Below the pieces are notes generated by a model that was not told where the DNA came from, did not search any database, and worked only from the letters and a program-made list of their open reading frames with translations. This document shows positions 8,634 to 16,911 of a DNA stretch of 64,000 nt, piece by piece. Location of the stretch: contig JAQENU010000003.1 in NCBI GenBank assembly GCA_027676805.1, positions 192,265 to 256,264 on the forward strand, given 5' to 3'. Source of the DNA: Coprobacillaceae bacterium UN01-12pH3A. Lineage in GTDB: Bacteria > Bacillota_I > Bacilli_A > Erysipelotrichales > Coprobacillaceae. The position numbers and the translations under genes are program-made. Position 1 is the first letter of the stretch. Each line of letters starts with the position of its first letter.

Positions 8634-8769
8634 ACATGGCGTCAACCATATCTTCATATAGTTTTTCGGCTTTATCCATCATTGCTTTCTTCTCTTTAGG
8701 ATCCATCATCAATGCATATAAACCGGCTGCAAGCGCCATACCACACGCAACGGCTGCGACTTTAGACAT
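8632..8769 (-). CDS. Small protein, 45 residues, one hydrophobic segment
   Basis: The reading frame starts at 8,769 behind a good site (AGAGGTGAT) and ends at a strong terminator. The product has an alanine/methionine-rich hydrophobic N-terminal segment (residues 4-21) followed by a charged helix rich in K, E and D. I do not recognise a family; it looks like a short membrane-associated or coiled helical protein. Confidence 0.6.
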   Translation of the reverse strand: MSKVAAVACGMALAAGLYALMMDPKEKKAMMDKAEKLYEDMVDAM

Positions 8770-8795
8770 ACAATCACCTCTAAATTATTGTGGCA

Positions 8796-10994
8796 CTAAT
8801 CCATGAAATCATACGGTGACATTCCCTTTTCTTCATTAAATCTTTCTTTTAAGTAGGTACATCGTTCTTTTGTTTTTTGTGTCGTGATGCCACGTGCAAA
8901 TGCCTGTCTTTGTCCTAGCAGGAACAAGGACTGCTTAGCACGAGTAATGCCAGTATAAATCAGCTTTTTTTGAAGCATCACATAATAATCATTTAAGATC
9001 GGCAGAATAACAATTTTAAATTCACTTCCCTGTGCCTTATGGATACTCATGCAGTACGCCAAAGTAATCGAATTAAAATCATTTGCCGGATATTCAACAA
9101 AGGTTCCATCAAAATCAACAACGATTGTATCACTTAGTGTCTCAACATTATCTTTAAAACGAATTTCCGCTAATGTTCCGATATCACCATTGAAAACATT
9201 ATCATCGACTCTATTTTTTAACTGCAAAATCTTATCCCCTTCACGAAAAATACGCTGTCCTACGCGGATTTCTTGATGAAACTCACTTTTAGGATTCATT
9301 ACCTCCTGCAGCATTTCATTTAAGGCATCAATGCCGGCAACACCCTGATACATCGGCGCCAAAACTTGAATTTCACTGTTGCTGTAGCCTTCGGAAAGTG
9401 CTTTTTCAACGATTTTTTTAGTAAAGCTTAATACCTGTACGTTCGCACAATCCATAAAATGAATATCTTTATACTCATCAAACAGATCAAAAGAATGCAA
9501 TTCATCATTGCGAATTTCATGTGCCATCTTCACAATTCCAGAAGATTCTTTTTGACGATAAATCTTGTTTAGCCGAATTGTCGGAATCGTTTCAATCATC
9601 AGTAAATCACGTAAAACATTGCCGGGTGACACTGATGGGAGCTGCTCATGATCCCCGATAATCAGTATTTTTTCTACTTTGCTGCAAGCTTCCAGCAATC
9701 TGGCAAAGAGGACAGTATCGACCATGGAAAACTCGTCAATAATAAGAAGAGATGTTTCCAATGGATGCTGTGCATCATGCATAAATTCATTTTTTTGGAT
9801 GTCCCATTTTAATAAACGATGGATTGTTTGTGATTCTAATCCTGTCAATTCGCTTAATCGCTTGGCAGCTCTGCCGGTCGGTGCTACTAATGAAATCGGG
9901 CAATCCTTATTCATTCTTGAAAAAACATCAATCGCTGCTTTTACGATCGTTGTTTTTCCGGTTCCCGGTCCGCCGGTAAGAATCATTAACGGAGACTCTA
10001 AAAACAAAGCCATCGCTTCTCTTTGTGAATCGTCAAAAACGATATGATCTCTTTCTTCAATTGCTTGGATTTGCTCATCAATTTTAGTCTGTTCAAAGTG
10101 ATGTGCCTCCATACCGATAAAAGACAAAAGATGTTCAGCGATACTTTTTTCCGCAGCTTCATATAGATCCACCAACAGCTTTTCCCCATGGCGATATAAT
10201 TTTCCTTCTTCAATCATTTCCGTTATCGCCTGCTGATAAGAAATCAATTCGATTGAATAGTCAAACTTCTGCAGCCGATTCAACAAATTCGCTTCTTCTA
10301 CATATGTATTTCCGCTTTGATAACACCAGTCTTTGATTAAATGATACACCAATGCCTTAATTCTTCTTTCATCTTGACGCTCCACACCGATTGCCAAAGC
10401 CAGCTGATCAACCGATTTAAATTGAATTCCTTCAATATCCTCTATCAGCTGATAAGGATACTCATTGATGATTTTCATTGCTTCCTCTTTATAGGTAATT
10501 AATACTTTATCAATCATCGCCATGCTGATGCCATGACTCATTAAAAACTGCATCACTTCACTATCATAGCTCTGGGTATTTAATATTTCACAAATGGTTT
10601 GTTTTTTAGACAAGGTCATTCCTTTTATATTATTGAGGACATCACTGTCTTCCTTAATCATTTCCAAGGCATTTTCGCCTAAGGCATCCACAATATAGGC
10701 AGCTTGAATCTTACCGATTCCTTTAAACAGCGGACTAGATAAATAGCGAATGATTTCTTCATAATCATTCGCCAGTACTTCTTCATAATGACTGAATTTA
10801 AACTGCTTGCCATATTTTGGATGAATCACGAAATCTCCGAAAAATCGATAACGCTGATTTTCTTTCGGTTCATTCATTAATCCTGTAATCAGTAATGGCT
10901 TTTCTAGTTCATCATCATCGATCACTGCCACGATAAAGCGGGATTGGTCACTATAAAAACGTACCTGAACAATCGTTCCAACGTATTGCTCCAT
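8796..10994 (-). CDS. recD2: RecD2-type ATP-dependent DNA helicase
   Basis: The 732-residue protein is of usual length for RecD2, the 5'-3' SF1B helicase that works without RecBC in Gram-positive bacteria. An OB-like N-terminus and helix-hairpin-helix region precede the motor. Visible motifs: Walker A LTGGPGTGKTT (about 339-349), motif Ia APTGRAAKRL, motif II LLIIDEFSMVD, motif III GDHEQLPSVSPGN, and motifs V/VI YCMSIHKAQGSEF and YTGITRAKQ. Its start codon shares a base with the mnmA stop (TAATG), so it is translated with mnmA. Confidence 0.95.
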   Translation of the reverse strand: MEQYVGTIVQVRFYSDQSRFIVAVIDDDELEKPLLITGLMNEPKENQRYRFFGDFVIHPKYGKQFKFSHYEEVLANDYEEIIRYLSSPLFKGIGKIQAAYIVDALGENALEMIKEDSDVLNNIKGMTLSKKQTICEILNTQSYDSEVMQFLMSHGISMAMIDKVLITYKEEAMKIINEYPYQLIEDIEGIQFKSVDQLALAIGVERQDERRIKALVYHLIKDWCYQSGNTYVEEANLLNRLQKFDYSIELISYQQAITEMIEEGKLYRHGEKLLVDLYEAAEKSIAEHLLSFIGMEAHHFEQTKIDEQIQAIEERDHIVFDDSQREAMALFLESPLMILTGGPGTGKTTIVKAAIDVFSRMNKDCPISLVAPTGRAAKRLSELTGLESQTIHRLLKWDIQKNEFMHDAQHPLETSLLIIDEFSMVDTVLFARLLEACSKVEKILIIGDHEQLPSVSPGNVLRDLLMIETIPTIRLNKIYRQKESSGIVKMAHEIRNDELHSFDLFDEYKDIHFMDCANVQVLSFTKKIVEKALSEGYSNSEIQVLAPMYQGVAGIDALNEMLQEVMNPKSEFHQEIRVGQRIFREGDKILQLKNRVDDNVFNGDIGTLAEIRFKDNVETLSDTIVVDFDGTFVEYPANDFNSITLAYCMSIHKAQGSEFKIVILPILNDYYVMLQKKLIYTGITRAKQSLFLLGQRQAFARGITTQKTKERCTYLKERFNEEKGMSPYDFMD

Positions 10995-12127
10995 TATAAA
11001 TACGTCAATTCCTTGCCATCTTTGTACACTTTATCGATTGTTCCGCCGCCTAAACATACATCCCCTAAATAAAAGACTGCCGCCTGTCCCGGAGTCACTG
11101 CTTTAACCGGTTTTAAAAATTCTACCTGTAATGTTGTTTCATCAATAAATTCAATCACTACCGGATTATCTGGCTGACGATAGCGGAATTTTGCCTGACA
11201 TTCTAATTTACCGACCGGCTTTGTATTAGAAATCCAATTCACATCATGTATTAATGCCCCAGTGGATAACAGCCATTTATTTTGGTCTGACTGACAGACA
11301 TACAAGACGTTCTCATCATAATTTTTTCCCACAACAAACCATGCTTCTCCCGGTCCGCCAATATTCAGTCCTTTTCTTTGACCAATGGTATAATACATAA
11401 TTCCCTGATGCGTTCCCACTGTCTTTTTTGTTTCAATATCCACCATCTGACCATCTTTAGCCGGAATGTAGTTTTTCAAAAACTCACGAAAATCACGCTC
11501 ACCAATGAAACAAATACCTGTGCTGTCTTTTTTATCTGCTACCGGCAAATTAATTTCATGAGCGATTTTTCTAACTTCCGGCTTTTCTAGTTCTCCGAGT
11601 GGAAATAAAGTAGTTTTCAACTGTTCCTGAGATAGCTGACAAAGAAAGTAAGTCTGATCTTTATTATGGTCTAAGCCTTTAAGCATGATCGATTCCCCAT
11701 TGGGATGATGTTCTACACGTGCATAATGCCCGGTCGCAATATAATCTGCTCCCAATGTTTTCGCATAGTCTAAAAAGGCTTTAAATTTAATATGCTTATT
11801 ACATAAAATATCCGGATTCGGTGTTCTTCCTTTTTTATACTCATCGATAAAATAAGTAAAAACATGATCCCAATATTCTTTAATAAAATCAACGCGATGA
11901 ATCTCGATTCCCAGTGTATCCGCTACTTTTTTGGCATCTTTAAAATCTTCTTCCTGCGGACAATAAGGAGCATCATTGTCGGGATTTCCCAACACATCAT
12001 TATTTAGCTGACTGTCCCAGTTTTTCATGAAGACACCAATCACATCATAGCCTTGTTTTTTTAATAGATAAGCACTGACTGCGGAATCAACACCGCCGCT
12101 TAATCCTACAATTACTCTTTCTTTCAT
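10994..12127 (-). CDS. mnmA: tRNA-specific 2-thiouridylase
   Basis: About 377 residues. The N-terminal PP-loop SGGVDSAVSAYLL binds ATP; the two catalytic cysteines lie in LCNKHIKF and GICFIGERDF. The enzyme places the 2-thio group on wobble uridine 34 of Lys, Glu and Gln tRNAs. The frame opens at an upstream ATG that is part of the ribosome binding site itself; the true start is taken as 12,127, after AGGAGGGA. Overlaps recD2 by one base. Confidence 0.95.
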   Translation of the reverse strand: MKERVIVGLSGGVDSAVSAYLLKKQGYDVIGVFMKNWDSQLNNDVLGNPDNDAPYCPQEEDFKDAKKVADTLGIEIHRVDFIKEYWDHVFTYFIDEYKKGRTPNPDILCNKHIKFKAFLDYAKTLGADYIATGHYARVEHHPNGESIMLKGLDHNKDQTYFLCQLSQEQLKTTLFPLGELEKPEVRKIAHEINLPVADKKDSTGICFIGERDFREFLKNYIPAKDGQMVDIETKKTVGTHQGIMYYTIGQRKGLNIGGPGEAWFVVGKNYDENVLYVCQSDQNKWLLSTGALIHDVNWISNTKPVGKLECQAKFRYRQPDNPVVIEFIDETTLQVEFLKPVKAVTPGQAAVFYLGDVCLGGGTIDKVYKDGKELTYL

Positions 12128-12213
12128 CCTATCCCTCCTCATTAAAGCAGTTTACCATATTTCTTCTTTTTTGCAACTCTTAATCTATTATACCTCAATT
12201 TAAGACAAATCAC

Positions 12214-12236
12214 TAAAAAAAGGACTGACGTCCTTT
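12214..12236 (-). terminator. Terminator of the ROK kinase gene
   Basis: AAAGGAC (12,219-12,225) and GTCCTTT (12,230-12,236) form a 7-base stem with a T run on the minus strand. Confidence 0.8.
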
Positions 12237-13155
12237 ATTGTAATTGTGACATTGGCAGCATTGCAGCTCCGATAGCCCCACAGTCATCGATTTCTACACT
12301 GTAGATGGGTGTATAGCCACGCATTCCTTCATGAATTTTACTGTTAAACATTTCATTTAACTCATCGATAAAGTAATCTTTTGATTTCATAACTCCACCA
12401 CCGATAACAAAACAGTGAGGATCTACAGTATGGGCAATATTGGCCATCATCGTAGTAATACAATCTAAGAAATCTTCTTTAATCGCAATGGCATCCTTAT
12501 CTCCGTTAGCCGCCAGTTCAAACACATTCCCTGCATGTTTAATCGCTTCTTCACCAAAAACCTTGCGTGCTTTACGAACGATTGCTGTTCCACTCGCTTC
12601 ATTTTCAACCGCTCCGGCATTTAGATGGTTAATCTTTTCACCATTTGATTTCACGATAATATTGCCGATTTCTCCGGCATGTCCGCGATTTCCTGATACC
12701 AGCTTACCATCAACGATGAACGCCCCACCGATTCCTGTTGAAATAGTGATGTAAAATACAGTTGCCTTTAAACGTCCTGCTCCAACGATAGCTTCTGCCA
12801 GCCCCGCAACATTCGCATCATTATCAATAAAAGTCGGTTTTGAAAAATAAGCTTCTAACTTATCACAAATAGGATACTTGGCAAAATCATGCAAATTCGT
12901 TGCCATAACCATATATTTATTCACTGTATCTACCGGTCCCGGTACTCCGATCCCGATTCCATCTACATGTTCGAATCCGCCAATTCCTGAATAATCGATT
13001 GATTCAATTTGCTTAATGATTTTCTGAGTAACATAGTCAGGTCCTTTTTCACTTTCTGTGACGTCTTTAACTTCGGCAATGATTGTCCCTTTTTCATCGA
13101 CCAATAATGAACGTACGTTAGTTCCTCCCAAATCTACTCCGATAAAATATCTCAT
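12235..13155 (-). CDS. ROK family sugar kinase (glucokinase-like)
   Basis: The 306-residue protein starts with the ROK phosphate loop GVDLGGTNVRSLL, has the catalytic region PTFIDNDANVAGLAEA, the glycine-rich ISTGIGGAFIV and a C-terminal PHCFVIGGGV. It should phosphorylate glucose or a related hexose with ATP. The cysteine-rich zinc motif (CxCGxxGCxE) usual in ROK proteins is absent; the corresponding segment reads NHLNAGAVENEASG. This is also seen in some beta-glucoside kinase-like members, so the substrate is uncertain. Confidence 0.85.
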   Translation of the reverse strand: MRYFIGVDLGGTNVRSLLVDEKGTIIAEVKDVTESEKGPDYVTQKIIKQIESIDYSGIGGFEHVDGIGIGVPGPVDTVNKYMVMATNLHDFAKYPICDKLEAYFSKPTFIDNDANVAGLAEAIVGAGRLKATVFYITISTGIGGAFIVDGKLVSGNRGHAGEIGNIIVKSNGEKINHLNAGAVENEASGTAIVRKARKVFGEEAIKHAGNVFELAANGDKDAIAIKEDFLDCITTMMANIAHTVDPHCFVIGGGVMKSKDYFIDELNEMFNSKIHEGMRGYTPIYSVEIDDCGAIGAAMLPMSQLQ

Positions 13156-13214
13156 CTTTTTTCCTCCTTAACGTTCTGTTTTTATTATACAATAATTTAA
13201 GATTAATGAATACC

Positions 13215-14186
13215 CTAATTAAAGATTTCCCGCTTGATTCTATCTAACTTTTCCGGCAGCGGACAAGTGATCGTCTTATCTTTTAAATAGGCTAGTTTCC
13301 CTAGCGGTTTAGTAAAAGTAATCTGGCAGGCATGCAGGAACTGATGCGACAAGTGATACTGCTTTTTGATTTTCTTATTCAATTCATAATTCCCGTATTT
13401 ACTGTCTCCGATCACCGGATGATCAATGCTCGCTAAATGAATACGGATCTGATGTGTTCGTCCGGTTACGATTTTAACTTCCAGCAATGTATAGGCAGCA
13501 TTATAGCGCACCGGATGGATCAAGGTATGCATCTTTAGTCCCTCCGGATCTTTTGGTGAAACAAGATACATTCTCCCCAAGCTCTCATTCTTTTTTACAT
13601 AATCAATCAATTCTTTGTCACTATCTATTCTTCCGGCAACGATCGTTAAATACTTCTTATCAATGCAGTGGCGCTGCTTCATCATCTCGTTAAGGCTTTG
13701 CAATGCCGGCAATGTCTTTCCAAAAATCACGATTCCACTAGTATTGCGGTCTAAGCGATGAACCGGTCCGGGTGTAAAGGTGTTCTCGACACTATCAAGA
13801 TATTCCCCTTTACGCTTTAGATAACTTAACACTTCATTGCTTAAAGTATGTACTTCTTCATTCTGATCTTCATGAACCAGCAGTCCTGCCGGCTTATTCA
13901 CCACTAAAATCTGATCATCCTCATACAACACACTAAAGGTTTGCGGGAGATCTAAGATTTCTTTCTTCCCGACAAACTGCATAAATAAATCCTCATATAA
14001 AAAAAGACTGACTTCATCTTCTAACTGCAGTATATAGTTTTCATTTACCTTGCTGCCATTCACTTTGACATCTTTTTTTCGAATCATCTTATAGATAAAG
14101 CTTTTCGGTGCCAAAGGCAGATACTTCACTAAAAATTTATCTATGCGCTGATTGGCATTATTCATGTCGATTATTACTTTTTTCAT
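13215..14186 (-). CDS. RluA family 23S rRNA/tRNA pseudouridine synthase
   Basis: The 323-residue protein has an N-terminal S4 RNA-binding domain (residues 12-60, RIDKFLVKYL onward) and a RluA catalytic domain with the signature HRLDRNTSGIVIFGKT, whose aspartate is the nucleophile. A later RTHQIRIHLASIDHPVIGD is also typical. It resembles RluC/RluD enzymes that modify 23S rRNA; the exact site cannot be told. Confidence 0.92.
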   Translation of the reverse strand: MKKVIIDMNNANQRIDKFLVKYLPLAPKSFIYKMIRKKDVKVNGSKVNENYILQLEDEVSLFLYEDLFMQFVGKKEILDLPQTFSVLYEDDQILVVNKPAGLLVHEDQNEEVHTLSNEVLSYLKRKGEYLDSVENTFTPGPVHRLDRNTSGIVIFGKTLPALQSLNEMMKQRHCIDKKYLTIVAGRIDSDKELIDYVKKNESLGRMYLVSPKDPEGLKMHTLIHPVRYNAAYTLLEVKIVTGRTHQIRIHLASIDHPVIGDSKYGNYELNKKIKKQYHLSHQFLHACQITFTKPLGKLAYLKDKTITCPLPEKLDRIKREIFN

Positions 14187-14298
14187 TTTATCACCAGCCC
14201 AAGTATAGCATACTTCTATCTAAGAATAAACCTACTAATTTAGTTGAAATTATAAAAAAATGGCATTTTAATAAAATCCATTTTTTATTTTGAAACCC

Positions 14299-14326
14299 TT
14301 TACATTTTTATTGGATATGCTATAAT
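14299..14326 (+). promoter_or_regulatory. Sigma-A promoter of a candidate small RNA
   Basis: TTTACA (14,299-14,304) and a perfect TATAAT (14,321-14,326) with a 16-base spacer. No protein gene follows on this strand for 500 bases. Confidence 0.65.
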
Positions 14327-14332
14327 GTAATC

Positions 14333-14430
14333 GTTAAGTGAAGCGCATTCACTTACACATACCCCCTATTATCACCCTTACGTGAATATAATAGAGACTG
14401 AAAGCGTCCCCCCCGGACGTTTTCTTTTTT
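14333..14430 (+). ncRNA. Candidate small RNA, about 98 nt, C-rich
   Basis: The stretch runs from a strong promoter to an intrinsic terminator: GAAAGCGTCC (14,400-14,409) pairs with GGACGTTTTC (14,415-14,424) and six Ts follow. A second hairpin (AAGTGAA/TTCACTT, 14,336-14,354) opens the RNA. Between them is unpaired-looking ACCCCCTATT and CACCCTTA, pyrimidine tracts that could pair with Shine-Dalgarno sequences. It has no credible reading frame. I do not recognise it as 6S, SRP or tmRNA. Confidence 0.55.
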
Positions 14431-14461
14431 TATAAACTAATCCCCCTTAAATCGTATAAGC

Positions 14462-14632
14462 TTAGCCAATGAAACCTTTAAATACTTTAACTTGATGATT
14501 ATCATAAACAAGCACTGTAAAGTTTGACTGGCAATGCACACAAAAATAATGATATGCTTTAAAACCATCTTTCTTATTTTCATAACAATTCATACTTTTA
14601 ATGATTTTTCCGCAATGACATTTTCTTTCCAT
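14462..14632 (-). CDS. Small zinc-ribbon-like protein, 56 residues
   Basis: Starts after GGGGTGA. It has two cysteine pairs, CHCGK near residue 5 and CVHCQ near residue 33, the pattern of a small zinc ribbon. Basic and probably nucleic-acid or protein binding. No family name can be given; lies alone between the candidate small RNA and a small plus-strand gene. Confidence 0.6.
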   Translation of the reverse strand: MERKCHCGKIIKSMNCYENKKDGFKAYHYFCVHCQSNFTVLVYDNHQVKVFKGFIG

Positions 14633-14841
14633 ATGATTCACCCCATGTCAATTTATCAGACCAATATGGAGAAATTTGTCAAATAAACGCACATAGATTG
14701 CGAATTTCGTCTTTTAATTACCAATTTTAGCGATAAAATAACGTTTTTTTCATTTTTAATCAATATACTAATAAGCATAAATAATATACTTTCAAGAATG
14801 GTTTTCCATTTTGATTCCATAATAAACCTGAGGTGGAAAAC

Positions 14842-15012
14842 ATGTTAGAAAAGAAAATAGATCGAAATACATTGATCAACGAACTAAGCAACGATTTTTT
14901 TGAAAACCGTTCTGAAATAGAGAGAATGCCGGATGATAAGTTAGCGGAATTATATAACGAATGGGATCATCATCACGAGATCACTTATCCTAACGGCAAC
15001 GATTTTCTGTAA
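14842..15012 (+). CDS. Small acidic protein, BH0509-like, 56 residues
   Basis: Starts behind GAGGTGG and ends at a terminator. The product begins LEKKIDRNTLINELS and contains RMPDDKLAELYNEW, which resembles the small BH0509-type proteins of Bacillota. Function unknown. The family assignment is from memory of the motif and is uncertain. Confidence 0.6.
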   Translation: MLEKKIDRNTLINELSNDFFENRSEIERMPDDKLAELYNEWDHHHEITYPNGNDFL

Positions 15013-15013
15013 T

Positions 15014-15040
15014 ACTACCTGTTCCTAGGTAGTTTTTTTA
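15014..15040 (+). terminator. Terminator of the small acidic protein gene
   Basis: ACTACCT and AGGTAGT form a 7-base stem followed by seven Ts. Confidence 0.8.
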
Positions 15041-15097
15041 TTTTGTTCATTCGATTTTCACAAGGATATGCTAAAATATAGAAAAGGAGGTAGGTTT

Positions 15098-15772
15098 ATG
15101 AATAAAGAAATGCCCAAGATCGTTTCATCTTTAAGAACTCATTTAGTTGCAGTTCCTCCCTGTATACGTAAAGCAACTGGTATTCTGATTAATGGAAAAC
15201 GTATTAAATCGTTATTGTTTTCAACCGATGTCGCGCTTATTTCAAATTGTGATGCAGATGCTATCATTGCAGTATACCCTTTTACTCCAACTTTACAAAT
15301 TACGAACGCTATTATCGATGTAGCACAAGGACCCGTTCTCGTCGGAGTCGGCGGGGGAACTACAGCCGGACCACGTGTCAAAGAGATTGCATTGGATGCT
15401 GAATTGCATGGTGCCTTAGCTGTTGTTTTGAATGCACCGACCAAAACCGAATTTGTGCAGGAATTGCAAGGATATGTAGATATTCCGATTGTTTTAACGA
15501 TCGTTTCGTTAGATGAAAATCTTGAAGAAAGAATGCTTCACAGCGGTGCAAATATCATTAATGTATCGGGTGGTAAAAACACAGTAAAAATTGTACAGGC
15601 GCTGCGAAAGATCGATCCGTATTTTCCGATTATCGCAACCGGCGGGCCTAATGAGGAGACAATTATGGATGTCATCGAGGCCGGTGCGAATGCCATTACC
15701 TATACGCCGCCAACCAGTGCTGATATTTTTAAGGAAATGATGGAAAACTACCGTATTCAATGTAAAAAATAA
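15098..15772 (+). CDS. TIM-barrel protein of uncertain function
   Basis: A 224-residue soluble protein with alternating strands and helices of a beta/alpha barrel: DAIIAVYPF, PVLVGVGGGTTAGPR, GALAVVLNAPT, DIPIVLTIV, GANIINVSGG, PIIATGGPNEETI, AGANAITYTPP. The glycine-rich loops near strands 3, 7 and 8 look like phosphate-binding sites. Relatives are often called hydrolases or IMP dehydrogenase-like without evidence. The start follows AGGAGGT at 15,098 rather than an earlier in-frame ATG. Confidence 0.7.
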   Translation: MNKEMPKIVSSLRTHLVAVPPCIRKATGILINGKRIKSLLFSTDVALISNCDADAIIAVYPFTPTLQITNAIIDVAQGPVLVGVGGGTTAGPRVKEIALDAELHGALAVVLNAPTKTEFVQELQGYVDIPIVLTIVSLDENLEERMLHSGANIINVSGGKNTVKIVQALRKIDPYFPIIATGGPNEETIMDVIEAGANAITYTPPTSADIFKEMMENYRIQCKK

Positions 15773-15773
15773 A

Positions 15774-15806
15774 GGGTCTATTAAATGGATTAATAGATCC
15801 TTTTAT
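15774..15806. terminator. Bidirectional terminator
   Basis: GGGTCTATTAA and TTAATAGATCC form a long stem with A/T runs on both sides, between converging genes. Confidence 0.75.
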
Positions 15807-16066
15807 ATTTCCAGCCCTTTAGGCATATTTGCGGGATTAATGGTACCAAATGCAATGATTTCGACTTCACTATTTGTTTTATTGATTAATTCATCGGTAA
15901 AGTTTTCTTTATAATAGTTTAATTTTTCTAAGATGCTTTTATTTTTATTAATAATAAACTCACTTTCCGTAAACTGAGGCAAAGTTATTTCAACATACAC
16001 ATTCTTCCCGTCTTCAAAGGCTTTTTGGAAATAATCTTCAAGCACTTGTAACGCGGTCTTTTTCAT
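15803..16066 (-). CDS. Hypothetical protein, 87 residues
   Basis: Soluble and mixed alpha/beta, with a good ribosome binding site (AAAGGAGAG). The sequence alternates charged helices with a strand VYVEITLPQF and ends EVEIIAFGTINPANMPKGLEI. No recognised family. Confidence 0.6.
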   Translation of the reverse strand: MKKTALQVLEDYFQKAFEDGKNVYVEITLPQFTESEFIINKNKSILEKLNYYKENFTDELINKTNSEVEIIAFGTINPANMPKGLEI

Positions 16067-16216
16067 AAGCTCTCCTTTCTGCTAATAATCATTATATGTT
16101 TAATGTTTCTTATATATTCCTTAAATTATTCTTTTTTATGATTTATTATCTTGATTCTTTTTTGAAAGACGACTTATAATACTTTTTAAGAGAGCTATGA
16201 AAGAAAGGGGAACACA

Positions 16217-16855
16217 ATGCAGGCAAAACAAGTGATGGAATTAACCGGAATTACCAAGAAGGCGCTGGAATACTACGAAAACAAGAAACTGCTTTCCCCT
16301 ACTCGTCTGCCTTCGGGTTATCGTGATTATAATGAACAGGATATCTTCCAAATAAAAACAATTCTGCTTTTAAGACAGCTTGATTTTTCAATTGAAGAAA
16401 TTACCCGTCTTATCAATGAGCATCAATTTGATTTATTCAATGAAAAGAAAAAGAAAATTAATCGACAGCTTTACGATCTACAGACTAATCTTCTATACTT
16501 GAATCAAACCGAGGAATTACTGAAATGTCAAGGTTCAGCAGAGACTAAATCCGATCTTGACCAAGTTCAAGAAGAAGCAGAACCACAGGAAACTATCGAT
16601 GAATTATTAGAACAAATCCAAGAGGATCGCAACATGAAAGAAGAAGATATAACGAATCACGCCATGAATCATCAGCAAATCGGGATATGTCTTTTACTGA
16701 TCAGCTTATCTGCAGGACTTGTCAGTCATTTTGGACTAAAAAACGATGATTTCTATTTCATGATGTATTTTTTCAGTCTTTTTCTTTTAAGTGATAAGCT
16801 TTACTACTCAATTAAGCTGTTTTTATTGGAAATGAAAGAAAAATTCATGAAATAA
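16217..16855 (+). CDS. MerR family regulator with membrane tail
   Basis: The 212-residue protein has an N-terminal MerR winged helix (MELTGITKKALEYYENKKLL, then PSGYRDYNEQDI), a coiled-coil of about residues 75-110, an acidic linker, and two hydrophobic segments near the C-terminus (about 152-170 and 176-198). A membrane-tethered MerR suggests sensing at the membrane. It is followed by a hairpin and the MutS-like gene on the same strand. Confidence 0.85.
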   Translation: MQAKQVMELTGITKKALEYYENKKLLSPTRLPSGYRDYNEQDIFQIKTILLLRQLDFSIEEITRLINEHQFDLFNEKKKKINRQLYDLQTNLLYLNQTEELLKCQGSAETKSDLDQVQEEAEPQETIDELLEQIQEDRNMKEEDITNHAMNHQQIGICLLLISLSAGLVSHFGLKNDDFYFMMYFFSLFLLSDKLYYSIKLFLLEMKEKFMK

Positions 16856-16861
16856 CTTGAC

Positions 16862-16910
16862 TTCCCCCTTAGGAGGACCTGTACAATCAGGCTAGACAAG
16901 GGGGAATTTT
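16862..16910 (+). promoter_or_regulatory. Hairpin enclosing the ribosome binding site of the MutS-like gene
   Basis: TTCCCCCTT (16,862-16,870) pairs perfectly with AAGGGGGAA (16,898-16,906); an inner stem CCTG/CAGG sits in the loop. The 3' arm is followed by five Ts and the ATG at 16,912. It can act as the merR terminator, but AAGGGGG is also the only Shine-Dalgarno sequence for the next gene, so the hairpin would hide it. Confidence 0.6.
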
Positions 16911-16911
16911 T

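Noticed and set aside
14842..15012. Small acidic gene as an antitoxin
   Set aside because: No toxin-like partner lies next to it and a terminator follows directly.
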